Assembly (NCBI GenBank): GCA_028532985.1
Contig: JANCIK010000009.1
Location: forward strand, 1,364,001-1,428,000
Source: Stropharia rugosoannulata
Lineage: Eukaryota > Basidiomycota > Agaricomycetes > Agaricales > Strophariaceae
Direction of reading: 5' to 3'
Length of the DNA: 64,000 bases
Part shown: positions 11,498 to 22,035 of the stretch, piece by piece
Layout: each line of letters starts with the position of its first letter
Position numbering within the stretch: the stretch's first letter is position 1
Translations under genes and position numbers: made by a program
The notes under the pieces: generated by a model
What the model was told of the DNA's origin: nothing
Databases searched by the model: none
The model's input: only the letters and a program-made list of their open reading frames with translations

Positions 11498-11782
11498 CTG
11501 TACCATTTCGAATGGTTCGTCCAGGGGGGGGACATGGGACACCGTGGACGAAATTTTTGCCCCGCCACTTTTGGCATGACCCGGGACAATCCAAAAATTT
11601 CGTCCAAAAAATCCCATCCAGCCAGATTTTTTTTAGGACAAGCCAGTTTTTGGAGGTATGGTCTCAGCCATTTTCAGAAATTTCTCCGTCCACTGGGCTT
11701 GGGACACGGGACAAAGCACCGATTTCGTCCACGTACATGGCCCTTGGGACATGGGACGGACGAACCATTTAAAATAGTACAG
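11498..11782. mobile_element. 285 bp MITE with TA target duplication
   Basis: Imperfect inverted termini: the left end reads CTGTACCATTTCGAATGG then TTCGTCC; the right end, reverse-complemented, reads CTGTACTATTTTAAATGG then TTCGTCC. That is 25 bp with 4 differences. TA dinucleotides flank both ends (11496-11497 and 11783-11784), as in Tc1/mariner-derived MITEs. The interior is repetitive around GGGACAYGGGAC and GGACGAAATTT and has no credible gene. Confidence 0.65.
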
Positions 11783-11784
11783 TA

Positions 11785-12627
11785 TCCTCTTTCGAGCCCC
11801 CTTGTTTACGCGCACCTAAAACCAAGCACAATAACATGGATAAACTTAGTGCCAATAAACCTTGTCGTACCGTTGCGGAAGTAGTTCTAGATTACGGGTA
11901 CGAGTCCTTATGCACGTAAACTCGTTATGCACTTGCGTAAAGGATGGGGCGTTTTAACGGCTTCGAACCAACGAAGTTCGAAAGACAAAAAGAAAGACTG
12001 GACAACAGGTGAGTGCGGAGACGCAGCACGACAAACGGCAATTTTGAACGAAAGCAGAAGAACGTCTCCAACTATTTTAAACATAATACAGATTCATGTA
12101 TGCATAGGAAGTGTTCAAAAATGATAGAGGTTGGCTGGAAACGCCGCCCTGCCGCTCACATAGCATGTTAAAGCACCTTTTGTGCGCGGTATGCTGGGTT
12201 CGGCGTGCCTCGGAGGCATCAACAGCATTCCTCAGTGACGACAGAGCAGTGCGTGCGTGCCTAGGAAAGTCTGCTATAATAATCACCGCTCTCCACACAT
12301 ACTTAGACTGTTGTGTAGCAAAAGAACAAAGAGACACGATAAGTGAATGAGCAGGTTATGGTTAGCAATCTAAAGTGGCTCACTTGCAGTTGATTTACCT
12401 TACAAGTTCCCAGTCCTGACAACTAAAGAGTGATTCTACATGCAAATAACAACAATGTTTACAGAGTGCTCCACAAGCTGGGCTATACATTGATCTCAGG
12501 TACTACAAAGGCAGCTGTATCCAATTTGGCGATAATTTGTACTTCTCGTTGAAGCAAGATCTATTTACATTCAAAAGTGGTCAAACGAGGGAAGTAATAA
12601 ATCCCATAGAAATATTTACCTCGGTTT
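11785..12627. other. no feature recognised
   Basis: About 840 bp between the MITE and the aegerolysin stop codon. Open frames on both strands around 11930-12350 are short, overlap one another and lack family likeness. Confidence 0.45.
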
Positions 12628-13087
12628 CTAATCCTCGCGCACGTTGATCTTTCCCTTGCTGAGAGGGCCGCTTGGGATACTGAAGCCATCGAAGGAGATA
12701 TCATATCCATCCTTCACTTCCGACTTGGTCAGCTTGTTGCTGCCAGACCAGGGACAGTCCCAGTAAATTTTTGCGATCTTCTCGTCACCGTCAACAAGGC
12801 GAACTTCAAAAGAGCCTTCAGTACCGGACGGCGAGCTCTCCCTGCCGCAGTGGCCCCACTCGAATTGGGCTTGACCATCGATTTTGGTTCCTTGGGCGCT
12901 CTGAGTCTCTTTGTACGGGTCATCTTTATTCGAATACGGTAATTAGAGACGGCGGTCTGAGGCTCGGTAAACATAGCAGCTTACTTATATCGTAGAATTT
13001 GCCATAGAGGATTGTAAAGTTGGTTAAGATAATGGCCTGGCTCAGGCGGTTGCGGACGGTAGGCTGGAACCATTGCGCTTCGCCCAT
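12628..13087 (-). CDS. aegerolysin family protein
   Basis: Small beta-sandwich protein of the aegerolysin family (ostreolysin, Asp-hemolysin relatives). The family binds lipids such as ceramide phosphoethanolamine or sphingomyelin/cholesterol, and some members form pores with a MACPF partner. Two exons (minus), 13087-12985 and 12923-12628, with a 61 bp GT-AG intron, give 132 codons, the usual length. Visible family features are the AQW start, a central WGHCGR block and the conserved YWDCPW motif. There is no signal peptide, also typical. No MACPF-domain partner gene is seen nearby. The gene sits in the transposon-rich island, between the MITE and the KDZ element. It looks intact; toxicity cannot be inferred from family membership. 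Confidence 0.85.
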
Positions 13088-13457
13088 GATGAATACCGAA
13101 GAAGAAGAGTGATAATTCGGTAGTTAATAAAGTGTTGGATGAGATTTGTTGATGCTAGGGCGTGCTATTTGGACTCGCCTTTATACCTCTTTAGCGCGGT
13201 CACCTGCGTCGCAATGCGTTACGCCAGGTTACTGTCGCTTCACTGGGGGCAAATTGGGGTGGCTGCAGACGGTACATACTCGCTAACATTATTCACAATA
13301 TCAAAGTGTGTCCACGTATTAATTGACTATTACACGTAACAGGGCAAACACCATTCATCATTTCCGGTGAAGCAGTGTCATAATCCACAATTATTCTCTT
13401 CCAGCAGTACAACACCTCACCAACACTGTTTCCGATGTCCAGGACTACTAGCTGTAA
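13088..13457. other. aegerolysin upstream region
   Basis: Presumed promoter of the aegerolysin gene, which reads leftward from 13087, up to the KDZ target duplication. No coding sequence supported. The KDZ element therefore inserted roughly 370 bp upstream of the aegerolysin start. Confidence 0.5.
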
Positions 13458-13466
13458 ATATAATCA
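13458..13466. repeat. apparent target-site duplication, left
   Basis: ATATAATCA, repeated directly at 25948-25956 on the other side of the element, 15 bp outside the well-matched TIR. Zisupton-type elements are known to make about 8 bp duplications. The AT-richness weakens the statistical weight. Confidence 0.55.
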
Positions 13467-13481
13467 ACCGTACCAGCCATT

Positions 13482-13863
13482 CTCTTGCAAGACACACTAC
13501 CGTAGTAGGGGTGTGGTTGTGCAAGGTTTGCTGTAGATTGTAGTGGGTGTCCGCACTATAGCATTGCAGCAATTGTTGTGCAATTGTTGTGCAAGACTCG
13601 ATCGAGGTGTCGGCAGGGCTCGGCTTCGGATACTGCCGCTGCCGCTGCCACCTGCCCGGGCTCCTGTCTGCGCGCCCGCATCGCGCCCGGGCCCCGCATC
13701 GCCCCGGCGCCCGTACCTTTTCAGGACGGGGCGCATGCTTATGTAATGCGTTCCAGGCCTTAGGGTCCATCTGATGCGCCCTTTTGGCGGCACGCTCGGC
13801 TTCGGTGCTTTCCGTAGCCCCGCTCACATAGCGCACCCCGCTCGTCCGCGCAGCTTGCGCGCA
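13482..13863 (+). repeat. KDZ left terminal inverted repeat
   Basis: Inverse match of 25545-25930. Over 382 versus 386 bp I count three substitutions (cacacta/catacta; cacatagcgcacc/cacgtagcgcgcc) and one 4-bp indel. It begins CTCTTGCAAGACA and contains two GTGCAAG sites (13519 and 13589). The GC-rich interior keeps long open frames in several phases. Confidence 0.92.
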
Positions 13864-14228
13864 TCTACCCCCCTGCCGTTTGCCCTCTACTACACGCAGT
13901 GCATTCTCCCTCTACATAAGCTTACACCATGAGTCGACCTCGAGATACATTATGGTTCTCACAAATTCCTTTCGAAATTATCATTTTTATTACCTGTGGT
14001 CGGATGTAGAGCTTACACGAAGCTTATAAAGGCTGACTTGTCTACTTTGCAAGGTGCTGGAGCATTAATAGTATCAACCAAAGTTCCCGCATAGTATGTA
14101 CTGATTTAAGTCACACAGCAACACATTCTATAAGGACTAAGAATAACTAAGCCTCCGAGGTCACAAATTCACCCGGACCGCCCGGACTTCGCTTTTGTGC
14201 AAGAGTATTGTGCAACACAGGATGCTAA

Positions 14229-17200
14229 CTACGCGTGTGTAAGAGAAGAACTAGAGGCAGTGTCTATTACATATCCACCCTTTCGTCCACCACCTTTTCT
14301 TTTTTTCTTCTCAAGTTCACCCGGTTGAGCTATATCCGGATTGACGATGATCTCTTCCATACGTTCGACATACGCTGGAACATGGGCCCACAGGAACACA
14401 AAATGTTGTAGAAGACCGTTGTAGAAAAGTGACTGTCGACACGCATAAGCCTTGATGCCCTCCGCAAGCATATCGGTGGTCGACGCGCATGCCAATAGCT
14501 CTTCTCCTTTTGAATCCCAGTCGTCTGCCCTCCATTTCAAGTACCGTCGTACTCGCGACATCTCTTCTGTAAGCAACTGAACTTCCTCCGTGAAGCGTAA
14601 CATCCGCGCCCTGGACTTCGCCCATTGAACGCGTACCGCTATAAACATGGATTTGTTTCAAAATTGATTCAGGTAAGTCCGCAAAGTCTGCTCACCGTCA
14701 CGGTAACTGTCTTCTCCTTCCACGTCAATGCGATCCAGGGCCGTTTTCCTCCAGATCCATGAGATGGTTATGCGTCCAGTTGACTGACCCGAGAGGCCTT
14801 GAGACAGATCACGCACGTCTGTCTTCTCGAGAGGGTGATAATCATCCATCCACGCTGTCTCACCTAACAGGGGGCCCAAGCATTGCAACGCGTGATACGC
14901 AACACGGTAGTCATCAGCTATAGCTTCTATCTTCTCCTCAATGCCGTCCATTGTGCTTCGTGCTCTTGTATTAGCTGATTGACCTCTCGAAAATCTTTGC
15001 TTAGCATTATGCAAATGCGCCCGTACCTGCAACTGAGACCTCAGATCATCCAAGGACTCACTTGCTTGAGCAATCCGAAGATTAAATTCAAGGCGACGGT
15101 AGTGTACCGGGACATCAATCTGGCTTCTTATCTGAGACGGGAGCCATAGTGGAATGTCGTAAGCTTTGATTTCTATGGTTGGGTCAAGAGTCTTCATCGA
15201 AATATCCCGGAGTCTCGTTACTGCTGGGATATAAAGCGCCTGGAACTTGATGAAATCATTGATTTTGCGCATCAAGGTATTGCCACGTAAGACTAACTTC
15301 GTATGCTGACGGTCGAGCGAATGCATCCACAATTTGCTACATTGCCTCTTATATGTACGCCTACAAAAAATCTTGAAATCAATTAGAAATTAAGGTTACG
15401 GTGTCCTTACTGTTCTTGCTCGAGATCCAACCCTATTGCCATTAGTACACTCGGGGTCACTCTCTCGTCGAGCGCCATATCCTTTCCTGCCTCGAGCATT
15501 GCTTTTTCTTCTTCTGCTAGCTGGCGTCGCACACCTGCTTGTGTGGGTCCTAGAATGAGACGTTAACTTATCACGGCACTATCTATAGACTATATCCATC
15601 AACATCGACGTACCCGTTGCAATGGTTACGAAAGGATTTTGGGCCGAACTGTTCTCCTCCCAAGTCTCCACTGCTACCGTCCACTCCTCAATGTTCTGTG
15701 GATCAATCGTGCTTTCGAGCTCTCGATGACCGATGGTCTGATACGCCATTTCTCTGGCGGCATCTGTAATTTTGCGCAGAAGGCTATGTCCTGAATAACG
15801 AAGTGAGATATGTCAATTATAGTAAGTAGTGTTGTGCACAACTGCAGCGGCTTACCCATACCAATGACCTTCTTATGATTTGCATCACCGAAATGGAAAT
15901 CCAAGGTATCACGACAAGAACCTGGACCCATTTCCTTGGTACTCGGAGCCAGGTCGTTCGAATCTGCCCAACCTCGTTCCGGTGCTTCTCCATCCGTGCG
16001 ACCAACACCCTTGGTGAGATTGAATGAAAACTGGGTGCGGCATGGTGCGACGTGGGCAGGAAGGTGAAACTTGGGGACAAGGTACTTGACCTTGCAATCT
16101 GTATTAAACATAAAGTAATTCAAATCGGATGTGTAGTACTCCATCCTTTTGCGAACATGTCGAGACCATTGACAAGCGACATCGTACGAGATTACTACTG
16201 CTTGAAGCTCAGAGTCCTTCATCGACTGGTGCAAAGCGTAATCAACGTTACAATGCCTAGATCAAATTTGTTAGTAAGTCTCAGAGCGGTTATGTGGTCT
16301 ACATACTAACCTTTCACCGCGCTGCAGTTGGGCTACAGATAATGGCTGTTTCATGTCATGGCGGGCACATACAATAGCCACAATACCCGTGGCAGATAGG
16401 CCTTGTCCCGATTTGGATTGGGACATATTGACGGCATCATGACGAGAGCACGAGCTTTTCTAAACAAACGAAATTGCTTAGTGACTCCGACATTCGCCGC
16501 CATGAACGAAATTGTCACACCTCTTCCACTTGCCCCACGAATGTCTTCAAATGTTCTCGATAAGCCGTTTCCTCCACGAAGAAAGAATATCCGTGGCTTA
16601 AACCAGGATCAGCCTCGTGATTTGACACGTCCTTCCGACTTGCTCTGAAGTTGGCGTCGAGGGCGATGAAGTCCGCGTCGAGGAATCTAAGATAAGTAAT
16701 GTTAACGCAATGCCCCAGTGCTATACTTCAAGCGAAACTGACTTTTTCTCGTTTGGACGATCCCTCCAATTCTCTGCCATGTTCTTTCCGGGATGCGGAC
16801 ATGCGGGACATATGACTGCACATTCGCCTTGTTTCGTTCCGCTAATCCCGTCTTGGCTGTGTCCTCGTCCTGCGCGCTTCAGCATTAACAGGTGGCGCCA
16901 TATATGAGCCATCCGGCACAGCGCAGGATAACGGTCCTAGAGGGAATCAGCACGGGGATCTTCATCCAGAAAAGGGTGCTCACACCAGGTGGATTTGTCC
17001 CCGTGTTGTCAGTAAGACGAACAAGTGACTGATAAAATTGATATGCTGACATCTTGCTCTCATAAGATAGCATCGCAAACTGGTCCAGCAATTCGATCGA
17101 GGCACATGTTTTAGGAGCCGTTACTGTTGCTGGGAATAGGCGAGCACGGATTAATTGGACATTATGTAGCTGATTACTCTTCCCGCAGCCACAAAAGTCA

Positions 17201-18053
17201 ATGCCGACTTCGTGGATTCCGTTCGTATGTAAGATAATGAAGTCATCCCCTGCACAGCGAACAGGTAAGGCACATATGTCGCCACGGGGGTGCCCAAGCT
17301 GAATTCGCAGTCCCAGATCTTTCAGTGTTACACGATGGAAGCAGTTCATGTCCCAGATCTATCCGATCATAGTGAGTGAGTAACTCTATTGCCGCTATGC
17401 GAATAGTCGCTCACCTGGACTCGATGCAGGACCAATGTTTCATGTGCTCGTACAATGCATTCTCTACATAGCATTTCGCGATGCATGCAATCTAGACACT
17501 GATATAGACCTCTTTCTTCCTTGCACGATGAACAGGTATCTTGAGGCCAAGGTCCTCGACTATCGAGGCCAATTATCTCTGCAAGGTACAGGTCAGACTG
17601 CTTCACAAAGTCGCGCAATGCCTCGTCCTAAGGATAGTAAATAAGAGACACAAATTAAAAACAGGCAAGACCGTACTGTACCCCTTGTGTTCGCACACGC
17701 CCCAGCTTCTCAAATGAGCCACTTTCCTTCAAATCGTCAATGTATTCTTTGTCCAGCAGTCCGTGGGGATCTATTTCGCTCCACACAGGCTCTGGTAAGT
17801 CATTTTCCATCGAGGTATTCATACCGGATTGATGGCCTTGCAGTAGGTGCGATACATTCTCATCGATATCTGCCAACCCCAGGTCAAAGGACGACGCCGC
17901 CGCCAGGTGGGCATACCGCACATGAATGTCGCCCGTCTCCTGAATTGAAAACCGGTCATGGACGTGCCGCGATACATTCTCCTCGGGCAGATCTGGGGCT
18001 ATGTAGTATTGAAGGGTTGGTTTTTCCTTCCTTCTTTTGCTTGCTTTTGGCAT
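14229..18053 (-). CDS. KDZ transposase with CxC2 cysteine cluster
   Basis: Transposase of the KDZ superfamily. Eleven exons (minus): 18053-17682, 17627-17415, 17358-16984, 16936-16743, 16686-16521, 16459-16311, 16256-15856, 15790-15614, 15549-15411, 15360-14696, 14638-14229. They sum to 1087 codons including stop, with every intron GT-AG (47-65 bp) and phase-consistent. A CxC2-type zinc cluster occupies about residues 145-330 (CSSCKEERGLYQCLDCMHRE, then GLRIQLGHP, NGIHEVGIDFCGCG and PATVTAPKT), followed by MLKRAGRGH and CPACPHPGKN. The RNase H-fold carboxylates are visible as ALDANF, SYDVACQW and APERGW. The C-terminal part is helical with a basic KKKRKGGGRKGG end. No stop or frameshift was seen, so it may be functional. 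Confidence 0.9.
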
Positions 18054-18278
18054 TGAGAGAGTAGACTGTAAGCGCTTAAGCAGTTGAATATCGGAAAATT
18101 GACAGCTTCTGCAGAGGCCTGATGACCCGCGACGTTAATTCCGCGGCATTCTTGCACTAATACTGCAGTCTTGCACCACTGCGGTCTTGCACTACTGCAG
18201 TCTTGCACCATCCGCGGGCAAATCTGTTCCTGGCACCACCCCGCCCTTCTACTCTTGCACCATCTTGTCCGCCTGGGT
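18054..18278. promoter_or_regulatory. divergent promoter with clustered CTTGCAC motifs
   Basis: Only 225 bp separate the start codons of the transposase (minus) and the basic cargo protein (plus). The stretch holds five plus-strand CTTGCAC copies starting at 18151, 18170, 18186, 18202 and 18254, several followed by CACTGC or TACTGC. The same heptamer occurs in both TIRs. I infer element-specific regulatory or transposase-binding sites. Confidence 0.55.
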
Positions 18279-19023
18279 ATGGGACGCGTATCCAAGTTCT
18301 TAACTGAAGAGGAACGTCGTGAAGCGAGACGTAACGCAAAACAAGACTACTCGCAGACTGACCGGTTAGTAAGGCCAACACTGTCCGCCAATCTGCCACA
18401 TAACATACTCCATCAGGGCAAAGGACTTGCGTCGTCAACAAAACCGCCGTGCCTACGAGCGCCGCACTGCGGGGCGATGCCAAAGTGAACTTACTCCCAC
18501 CTGGCCTACCATCCCTCGCCCTCTTCGTCAGCAGGCCGCCTCTTCGTTGCCTATCCGTTCTCATTTTTTTAAACTGGAATTTCGGTCTCGGGAAGAACCA
18601 TCCGCGAGTGATGCACTGGCACAATGGGATTTTTTCCCTCCATATAGTCCTCTGCCTGAAGGGCCCGGATCTATTGCATCCAGGGGAGTACAGGCATTAA
18701 TTGAACGTCTTCATGGAAGACGCGCACTTCAGCAACGGCTCTACGAACAAAAACGGCTGGGGCGACTATCAACCTTAACAGACGACGAACTTTTACGCGA
18801 GATTGACAACGCCCTCAATACACACCTCGAGGCATGGCAGGACCTCAAGGAAGTTCTTGCGACGCTCCCAGCCCTACCAATCGTGAATCATACATTTGGA
18901 CGACACCTGCAGCTTTGGAAGGCTCGTCAAACAATGGCTCTGCTTGAAGACTGGAGGGTGGCAAAGCGGGGCCGAGACGTATTCCGTGTTCACTATTCAC
19001 TTCAATGGGACAAGTACATATAA
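18279..19023 (+). CDS. KDZ-cargo basic protein, unknown function
   Basis: Two exons, 18279-18364 and 18417-19023 (52 bp GT-AG intron), give 230 codons. The N-terminus MGRVSKFLTEEERREARRNA continues into a strongly basic, Arg/Gln/Tyr-rich helix (KDLRRQQNRRAYERRTA), reminiscent of bZIP-like basic regions and of proteins often seen beside KDZ transposases in mushrooms. The second half is a helical segment rich in Leu/Glu around residues 130-220 (LTDDELLREIDNALNTHLEA). It is transcribed divergently from the transposase. DNA binding is an inference from the basic helix only. Confidence 0.66.
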
Positions 19024-19046
19024 CTGTATGTTTCTACTCCCAAATA

Positions 19047-19361
19047 CTAGTACTGTTTAAGGCGTCCGAGTTGTGCAAAACTCGCCCATATGAGGGAACG
19101 GCGAATATACTGCAAGAACGAATGAGACTGGAAAGCTTGGAAGACAGAAATATACGATACCCTTTGTCTGCCCTTGATGCGCCATTTATATTCGTCCTCG
19201 TCCATATCTATGCCACGGGGTAAACGACCACAGTAGTCGTCCCAGATGAGGTAAGCTTGTTGAAAAAAAACTTCTTTCTGCTCTTCAGTTCGGTTCGCTA
19301 ATTCTTTGTACAAAGGCGCTAAGTGTTTAAGCGCTCGGACTTCATGGCAGGTAAAAGTCAT
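19047..19361 (-). CDS. possible small cargo gene
   Basis: Open frame of 104 codons beginning MTFTCHEVRALKHLAPLYKE, convergent with the preceding plus-strand gene and ending 23 bp beyond its stop. Acidic and amphipathic with no known domain. An internal intron (gtatcg...ttccag, about 19156-19123) would give a different C-terminus. Coding status is uncertain. Confidence 0.35.
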   Translation of the reverse strand: MTFTCHEVRALKHLAPLYKELANRTEEQKEVFFQQAYLIWDDYCGRLPRGIDMDEDEYKWRIKGRQRVSYISVFQAFQSHSFLQYIRRSLIWASFAQLGRLKQY

Positions 19362-20503
19362 GTCTAAGGCGCTGGGTTATAAATGTCATGAGGCTGCCTT
19401 TATGGACTTACTTGGTGCTCAGTGGGAGTTGAAGATGAAGGCAACTTTGACATTAGGCATTTAGTTACCGAAGTCGTAACTGAAGTTCTTTCGAAGGCGG
19501 TGTTATATTTATAGCTCAGTGTTATATTTATAGCTCAGCAAGCGTAGTAGCCAATGACCTGCTGCATAAATGCCTGCTGAAAATGTACATCCTCATCATG
19601 TAGCATTGCCAATATGCATCTGTAACTCTTTAAAATCATCCAGAGATGTGGTGGAGGTGACTGTAGACATACCATGTAAAATTTAAGGAATAATACCAAC
19701 CCTATCTTCAAGAACAAGAAAAGTAACTTTTGGCAACCAATCAAATTGCGTTTAGAAGGATGCTGAATATCTTCATAAAAAGACATGAGTACGCAGTTAT
19801 GTACAAAGGCGTGGTCGAGAGAGCACCATATTGTACAAGATGCATCACATATACAGTAGCTATTGATACATGTCTTGATTTGGGACGCTGTAAGCTCTAG
19901 TATACCATTCTTGCAAGATATTCTGGTAAAGACCGAGGCCCGTGTTAAATCTGCTACGAAACCTAACCGCCCAGAGAGTTGTATGCGTTCCGAGTAGCAT
20001 TACTTCAACATTCAGCCCGAAATTCATTTTTGGGACAATTAGGCATTCATAAGCATATATCCAGGTGCTTTATTCTATCCTTAGCATTGCAATCCCTGTA
20101 CATCTCTCGCCGCAGTGAAGCAATGTTTTCCAGAGTCAGATATTCACATTCTTCTATTTATAGATTCCACATATTTTTCAACAATTTCTTAGAGTGCCTT
20201 TGAAGCGCTTGCAAGTTTCACAACAAGGTTCAAGAAACCAAGAAATATACTATTATGGTAGATATAGTGTACAATTGGATGCATACATAAGCAACAGTAT
20301 ATACAACAGGAGAAGTCCAAAAAATGTGTGGAGACGCGGGCGTGCGATGGATACATACATGTGGTAACGAGATATACGTGAACGTCCAAAAGCGACTCAA
20401 AACAAAAAACGACAAGAAGATGCACATACACTGACAAGGTCCAAAACGGAATAAACAGCAAGAAATACCTCTACGACTTTCGCAGTCAGCCAGTGCCAAA
20501 AAC
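19362..20503. other. KDZ interior, no gene recognised
   Basis: About 1.1 kb between cargo genes. A minus-strand frame at 19786-19535 (ending SYRCILAMLHDEDVHFQQAF) looks faintly protein-like but no start or splice model convinced me. It also contains two tandem copies of tgttatatttatagctcag near 19500-19538. Confidence 0.4.
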
Positions 20504-21721
20504 CTAATGCTCTAAGTAGTCCTCGTAGCTTTCACCAAGAATTTCGTACTGACGCTGAAGTGAGAAGAGAAAGTCGTCCTCGTACATGTTGTCTCGGTCG
20601 TCGCACCCATCGTCCGGGTCGTCGTCTGCGGACGCTGCAGGGGCAGCCTCTGGTGCCGCAGGGGCGGCGGCGGGCGCAAGGGTGGGTGAGGCAGGACCGG
20701 AGGCGGCCCCCGGTACCGCAGGAGCGGCAGCAGGCGCAAGGGTGGGCGAGGCAAGACCGGAGGCGGCCCCCGGTACCGCAGGAGCGGCGGCGGGCGCAAG
20801 GGCGAGCGAGGCAAGACCGGAGGCGGCCCCTGGTACCGCAGGAGCGGCGGCGGGTACCACGGATGGCGACATGGCAGCAGAAGCAGCAGAACTTGGCAGG
20901 GCTGTGAGGGCCGGGGCGGCTGGAGCTGTGGGCACTTCGGGGGCAGGAGTGGCTGGCACGGTAGCTACGTTGCTTGTAGAGTGGGCTAACGCAGCAGCTA
21001 CACTGCTGAGGGGCGGCGCTAGCGCTGTGGATGTGTCGCTCGGAGCCTGGTCAATCCTGTCCATTGCAACCTGGGTCATGTCACCACCCAGAAGGACGTA
21101 CGACAGAAGAGAGAAGATATTGTTGGGGGAGCACCCAGGCGGGTGGAATGCAGACGTCCTGCTACCGGACGACGAACCAGCATCCGTATTGCTATCTATA
21201 AGGGTATTGTTCGACGGACCAGAGGCGCCACTGGCAGATCGACCAGAGATAGCGCTGGTCGATCCACCAGAGCTTCTCGTGTTTCCGTTGCGCCGTCTTA
21301 TACGTGTCCGAGCTGAGGACACTGGTGAGTTGGGCCTGGTAGGGGGTGACACCGGTGAGGGTTGAGGTGGCGGTGGCGAGAGAAATGGTATGATTTCGGC
21401 TGCCCTAACGTGGTGGTGATGCAAGGGGCATGCCCTGACAGAGTTGTTCTGTGGATTATCGTGCAGGCTGCATCCACGCACTAAATACTTTGTGTGTAAG
21501 AGTAAGAGCTGAATGTTGGCTGAGTGACTTACCAACAACTGGATAGACACCGGAGCCATCAAACTCCGTGAGGTGACACCCTGATGCAATATCAAATATG
21601 ACATAAGGTATGTTATTTTTGGAAGTGAAATGATCTTACCGTTAAGGCAGAAGTACGCAACTGGACCATCGAAGTGGCACTCGCAGCGGGCGTTTGGGCT
21701 TGCAGGAAGGCTGAGGTTCAT
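20504..21721 (-). CDS. KDZ-cargo Cys-cluster protein with Ala/Pro repeats
   Basis: Exons (minus) 21721-21640, 21580-21533 and 21480-20504 give 368 codons in a continuous frame; both introns are GT-AG (59 and 52 bp). The first ~70 residues hold a compact Cys/His cluster: RCECHFDGPVAYFCLNG, then CHLTEFDGSGVYP, then RGCSLHDNPQN and a HHHH run. This pattern suggests a small metal-binding domain. It is followed by a Ser/Pro-rich low-complexity stretch, four near-identical Ala/Pro/Gly repeats, and an acidic tail with YEDDFLFSLQRQYEILGESY. I do not recognise the family. Exon phases force the Cys cluster, which argues that the splice model is right. Confidence 0.62.
   Translation of the reverse strand: MNLSLPASPNARCECHFDGPVAYFCLNGKIISLPKITYLMSYLILHQGVTSRSLMAPVSIQLLVSHSANIQLLLLHTKYLVRGCSLHDNPQNNSVRACPLHHHHVRAAEIIPFLSPPPPQPSPVSPPTRPNSPVSSARTRIRRRNGNTRSSGGSTSAISGRSASGASGPSNNTLIDSNTDAGSSSGSRTSAFHPPGCSPNNIFSLLSYVLLGGDMTQVAMDRIDQAPSDTSTALAPPLSSVAAALAHSTSNVATVPATPAPEVPTAPAAPALTALPSSAASAAMSPSVVPAAAPAVPGAASGLASLALAPAAAPAVPGAASGLASPTLAPAAAPAVPGAASGPASPTLAPAAAPAAPEAAPAASADDDPDDGCDDRDNMYEDDFLFSLQRQYEILGESYEDYLEH
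20645..20862. repeat. tandem ~60 bp repeat in coding sequence
   Basis: Four units built on ggcggcgggcgcaagggygg, each encoding an APAAAPAVPGAASGLAS-like peptide on the minus strand. They lie inside the Cys-cluster cargo gene. Such units expand or contract easily, so copy number may vary between element copies. Confidence 0.75.
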
Positions 21722-22035
21722 TTTGCTTTACTACCTGTCTTTGTGTATCCTCAGAAGCTTATAACCCATGTTATGTAAGTGTCCGGTGGCTTGAAAACTA
21801 GGCAGTTAATTTCCTGTGCAGCAGTTGACTGCAGGCATCGGAAGAGGCTTGCCGGGAGCTGAGTTAATGCCGGCCGGCGCGGCACAGTTCGGAATACCTG
21901 CCAAATTCGTGTTGATCAACGTAGTTGCATGCCAAGCGCGTAGGAGTGTTCGAGGAGTATTGCAAGAGTATTGCAAGAATTAATAGTAAGTAAAGTATAC
22001 ACACATTTACATTGCTCAATACTAAGGTTTACTAG

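Noticed and set aside
13417..13836. 139-codon open frame and a near-copy at 25585-25938
   Set aside because: They are the two copies of the GC-rich KDZ terminal inverted repeat, open in several frames at once, and cross the element boundary on the left. Not evidence of a gene.
20560..21365. Long plus-strand open frames (115 and 259 codons)
   Set aside because: They mirror the Ala/Pro repeats of the minus-strand cargo gene; low-complexity GC-rich repeats stay open on both strands.
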